Assembly (NCBI GenBank): GCA_031257135.1
Contig: JAIRPH010000084.1
Span: forward strand, 1 to 15,050
Source of the DNA: Spirochaetaceae bacterium
GTDB taxonomy: Bacteria > Spirochaetota > Spirochaetia > Treponematales > Breznakiellaceae
Direction: 5' to 3'
Length of the DNA stretch: 15,050 nucleotides
Within the stretch, counting starts at the first letter, position 1, and every line of letters begins with the position of its first letter. The position numbers and the translations under genes are program-made. Below are positions 12,977-15,050 of the stretch, in pieces. The notes beneath the pieces are model-generated. The model saw only the letters and a program-made list of their open reading frames with translations, made no database searches and was not told the origin of the DNA.

Positions 12977-14746
12977 TTAGCGGGCGGCGGTTCGGATGCC
13001 TTCCCAGGTACTGACGCCCTGTCTGGCTTCTCCGTTGATGCTGGGAATATCCAGCACTAAGTTCGGCGGGACAAGGTGAGGATTCTGGGGGTTCGGTAAT
13101 TTGGCGATGTTCGCCCGATAGAGGTGGGTCCACTTATTCGGATCGCCGTACACCCAGGGCTTACCTGCAATATTCCATAAACAATCCGAAGAAGCCTCCC
13201 AAGTTTGAACGCGGTACTGCGCCGCAAGGCGTAGCGCGGTATCCTGCGGAGGCGCGCCCGTTTCTCCCTGCCCCAAGGACGAGGAGATATGAGGCGCCCC
13301 GGAAGGGGGCAATTCCGGGATGGCGGAATTCCGAATAGGGCTACTCCCGGTTTGAGACGGCAGTCCTGCGGTAGCGGGTCTGCTGATTTCCGCCATTGCC
13401 GGCACACGAGGAGTATTAACCGGTCCCGCAGAAGCTACGCTGACAGTCCTCGAAGAAAGGCTCGGCGCCGGAGGCGTATTATCCTCTAAGGCTGAACGCG
13501 AAAGTCCAGCGTATGACGGCGATGCCGCGGATCCCCGGGCAGGATTCGTCCGTGCCGACGAAACAGGCGATTCTTTAGGGGCGGACCCTGAAAGACCGGG
13601 AACCCCGGGGCTTGTTCCGATCATAGCAGGTCCCATGTCCGGGGCTTGAGGCGTTTTCGAGGGCGAAGCCGCAGGACGGCTCGGTTGAGGCGATGCGGTT
13701 ACTCTGGGAGCCGGAGTCGCATTTGCCGAAGAACTCTGGACCGCAGGCGGCGAAGGCGCGGGGGTTTCAGTTCTCGCGGTTGCCGGCTGATCGTTTCCTA
13801 TGTTTCCCCAGTTCCAGTCCGACTGAACCGACTGCGTTCCCTGAGAACCAGAGGATGCGGAAGAAGCTGAAGCGAATTCCTGAGAGGATGCGGGATTTCT
13901 TTCAGCGTTTTTCAGGTATCCTGTGAGAATGTCAATGGCTTCCCGGGCGTTGCGTTTCGCCGTATCCACAGCCGAGGGTACTTCCTCCCAATCTTTTGTG
14001 GATCGAGCGGATCGGGCGTTCGCATACGCAATCTGAGCCTGTTTATACTGAACAGGAGCCGGAGTCGCAGGGGCTATTTTTTTCACCTTGTTCACCAATT
14101 CCTCCGCCTCTTTCAGCATACTTTCGGCGTCAATAATGAGTTTATCGACTTCATTAGTTTTTAATTGCTGTTCCACCTCTTTTTCAGCCAAACGAGCGTA
14201 CTTTTGAGCTTCCTGACTCGCTTTACGGCTTTCGTCATATTCCTCGTTTTCATAGAGACGCACCGCTTCGTTAAGTAAATCCTCGCTTTTCCGGTAAAAG
14301 GGGTTGTCAACTCGTAATTCATCAATAAGCGTATTCGGGACATCCGAAACGCCGTCTTCGACTAGAGCAAGCGAGGCTAAAGGAATAAAATAAAAAGACC
14401 CGCTCTGCGCCAATGCAGGACCTTTTCCTAACAACGCCAGAGTTTCCCGTATGCCCTGTTCGGCTTGGCGGCGTTTTTCCGCGTCAACCGGCGGAAGGGC
14501 TACTGCCGGCTCTTCCGGCAGGACCTGAGCGACTGGTTTCGGCTCCTGTCCGGCTTCAGCCGCAGGAGCCGCCGCCGTATACGGTTCCTTATGGTCCGGC
14601 GCGGACTGGGTTTTTCCTATGACTGCATCTTGAGACGTCCGGGATGACCCGGAAGGTTCGGGTCCTTTGGGGCTGGAGGAACAAGATGCGCCGCTGAAAA
14701 GAACTATTATTCCTACCAAGCCTGATAGGATATACTTAATTCGCAT
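12977..14746 (-). CDS. Lipoprotein with helical stalk, Pro/Ser/Ala linker and C-terminal LysM-like domain
   Basis: A protein of 589 residues with AAGGAG about seven bases before the ATG. It has a lipoprotein signal (hydrophobic 5-18, then S-G-A-S-C22, a relaxed lipobox as spirochaetes often use), so it should be lipid-anchored. Residues 23-90 are Pro/Ala/Glu rich. About 95-285 is largely helical with TPR-like pieces (N-E-A-V-R-L-Y-E-N-E-E-Y-D-E-S-R-K-A). About 285-505 is a low-complexity Pro/Ser/Ala/Thr spacer. About 510-569 reads Y-R-V-Q-T-W-E ... C-L-W-N-I-A, Y-G-D-P-N-K-W-T-H-L-Y-R-A-N, P-P-N-L-V-L-D-I-P, the treponeme form of LysM, expected to bind peptidoglycan. A bridge between membrane and cell wall is the likely role (inference). 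It is monocistronic with its own promoter. Confidence 0.88.
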   Translation of the reverse strand: MRIKYILSGLVGIIVLFSGASCSSSPKGPEPSGSSRTSQDAVIGKTQSAPDHKEPYTAAAPAAEAGQEPKPVAQVLPEEPAVALPPVDAEKRRQAEQGIRETLALLGKGPALAQSGSFYFIPLASLALVEDGVSDVPNTLIDELRVDNPFYRKSEDLLNEAVRLYENEEYDESRKASQEAQKYARLAEKEVEQQLKTNEVDKLIIDAESMLKEAEELVNKVKKIAPATPAPVQYKQAQIAYANARSARSTKDWEEVPSAVDTAKRNAREAIDILTGYLKNAERNPASSQEFASASSASSGSQGTQSVQSDWNWGNIGNDQPATARTETPAPSPPAVQSSSANATPAPRVTASPQPSRPAASPSKTPQAPDMGPAMIGTSPGVPGLSGSAPKESPVSSARTNPARGSAASPSYAGLSRSALEDNTPPAPSLSSRTVSVASAGPVNTPRVPAMAEISRPATAGLPSQTGSSPIRNSAIPELPPSGAPHISSSLGQGETGAPPQDTALRLAAQYRVQTWEASSDCLWNIAGKPWVYGDPNKWTHLYRANIAKLPNPQNPHLVPPNLVLDIPSINGEARQGVSTWEGIRTAAR

Positions 14747-14779
14747 AAATGACTCCTTAGAAAATCCTCTTTTACCGAA

Positions 14780-14798
14780 TATACTATACCATAGTATA
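14780..14798. promoter_or_regulatory. Perfect inverted repeat overlapping promoter elements, possible operator
   Basis: TATACTAT (14780-14787) and ATAGTATA (14791-14798) form an 8-bp dyad with a 3-base centre. It contains the -10 of the minus-strand lipoprotein promoter. On the plus strand TATACT (14780-14785) with TTAGAA 17 bases upstream (14757-14762) could be a weak promoter for the molybdate-binding gene, with a leader of about 165 bases. The symmetry may be an operator or simply two back-to-back -10 elements. Confidence 0.4.
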
Positions 14799-14812
14799 CG
14801 CTACAAGGTCAA
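14783..14812 (-). promoter_or_regulatory. Predicted sigma70 promoter for the LysM lipoprotein
   Basis: On the minus strand TTGACC (14807-14812) and TATAGT (14783-14788), each five of six to consensus, are separated by 18 bases. This places the start near 14776 and a leader of about 30 bases before the ATG at 14746. Confidence 0.55.
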
Positions 14813-14956
14813 ATCTTTCAAGATTAGCAATTCCGAATTAGAAAGGTATGCTAGACTGGAGGGATGGGAAACGGAATATCGTGACGCTATTGAGCCGGAA
14901 GAGGCGAAGCGCGCGCATAGCCGGAGAGTCCCAAAAAATAATTCAAGGAGAAAACA

Positions 14957-15050
14957 ATGAAAATCAGCGCGCGAAATCAATTAAAAGGAAAGGTCCTTTC
15001 CATCAAGGAAGGAGCGGTAAACGGCATCGTGGTTCTCGACATCGGCGGAG
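14957..15050 (+). CDS. Mop/TOBE-domain molybdate-binding protein, 5' part only
   Basis: The first 31 codons are present, cut by the window edge. The start M-K-I-S-A-R-N-Q-L-K-G-K-V followed by E-G-A-V-N-G-I-V-V-L-D-I-G-G is the classic molbindin/Mop beginning, a small cytoplasmic protein of about 70 residues that binds molybdate as an oligomer. AAGGAG seven bases before the ATG supports the start. Molybdate transport genes (modABC) often lie next to such genes, but any would be outside this window. It could also be the N-terminus of a longer TOBE-containing protein. Confidence 0.85.
   Translation, partial: MKISARNQLKGKVLSIKEGAVNGIVVLDIGG

Overview
The window looks like a chromosomal segment of a host-associated spirochaete, most likely a Treponema of the termite- or cockroach-gut type. 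This is inferred from several features together: two large chemoreceptors in tandem, a surface protein with 22-residue BspA/TpLRR repeats ending in a 'G-R-R-A-G-T-Y ... W' tail, a lipoprotein with a treponeme-style LysM tail, coiled-coil secreted proteins, moderate GC content and strong AGGAG ribosome binding sites. No rRNA, tRNA or CRISPR array was seen.

Layout. Positions 1-4046 (minus strand) hold a chemoreceptor operon: a dCache receptor (1983-4046), a single-Cache receptor (156-1970) and the start of an unrecognised gene running off the left edge (1-125). A rho-independent terminator (about 4110-4160) separates it from a 210-residue conserved protein of unknown function (4165-4797). A divergent promoter region follows. 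On the plus strand, a consensus-like sigma70 promoter at 4976-5003 drives an apparent operon of a secreted coiled-coil protein (5033-5830), a PfkB-family sugar kinase resembling fructokinase (5852-6814) and a GntP-family permease (6807-8189, overlapping the kinase by 8 bases). The kinase and permease probably import and phosphorylate a sugar or sugar acid.

Positions 8181-11491 are the rearranged, accessory part. An 871-residue secreted protein (CsgG/LpoB-like N-terminus plus 15 leucine-rich repeats, minus strand, 8490-11105) is bracketed by two direct copies of an IS200/IS605-type right end (8383-8461 and 11263-11340), the right one still carrying a tnpB-like C-terminal tail. Outside these lie partial copies of the neighbours. 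A 198-bp copy of the queG-like 3' end sits left of the cassette, next to the intact gntP. A 151-bp internal gntP fragment sits right of it, next to the intact queG-like gene. This is best explained by duplication of a gntP-queG unit with reciprocal decay, or by recombination between related loci, associated with an IS605-type element.

On the right, a queG-like double [4Fe-4S] protein (11488-12396, minus) and a Nudix hydrolase (12391-12963, plus) appear to start inside the same 6-bp palindrome, ATGCAT. The Nudix gene converges on a lipoprotein with a helical stalk, a long Pro/Ser/Ala linker and a C-terminal LysM-like domain (12977-14746, minus); a 22-bp hairpin covers the junction. A palindromic divergent promoter region follows, then the first 31 codons of a Mop/TOBE molybdate-binding protein (14957 to the window end).
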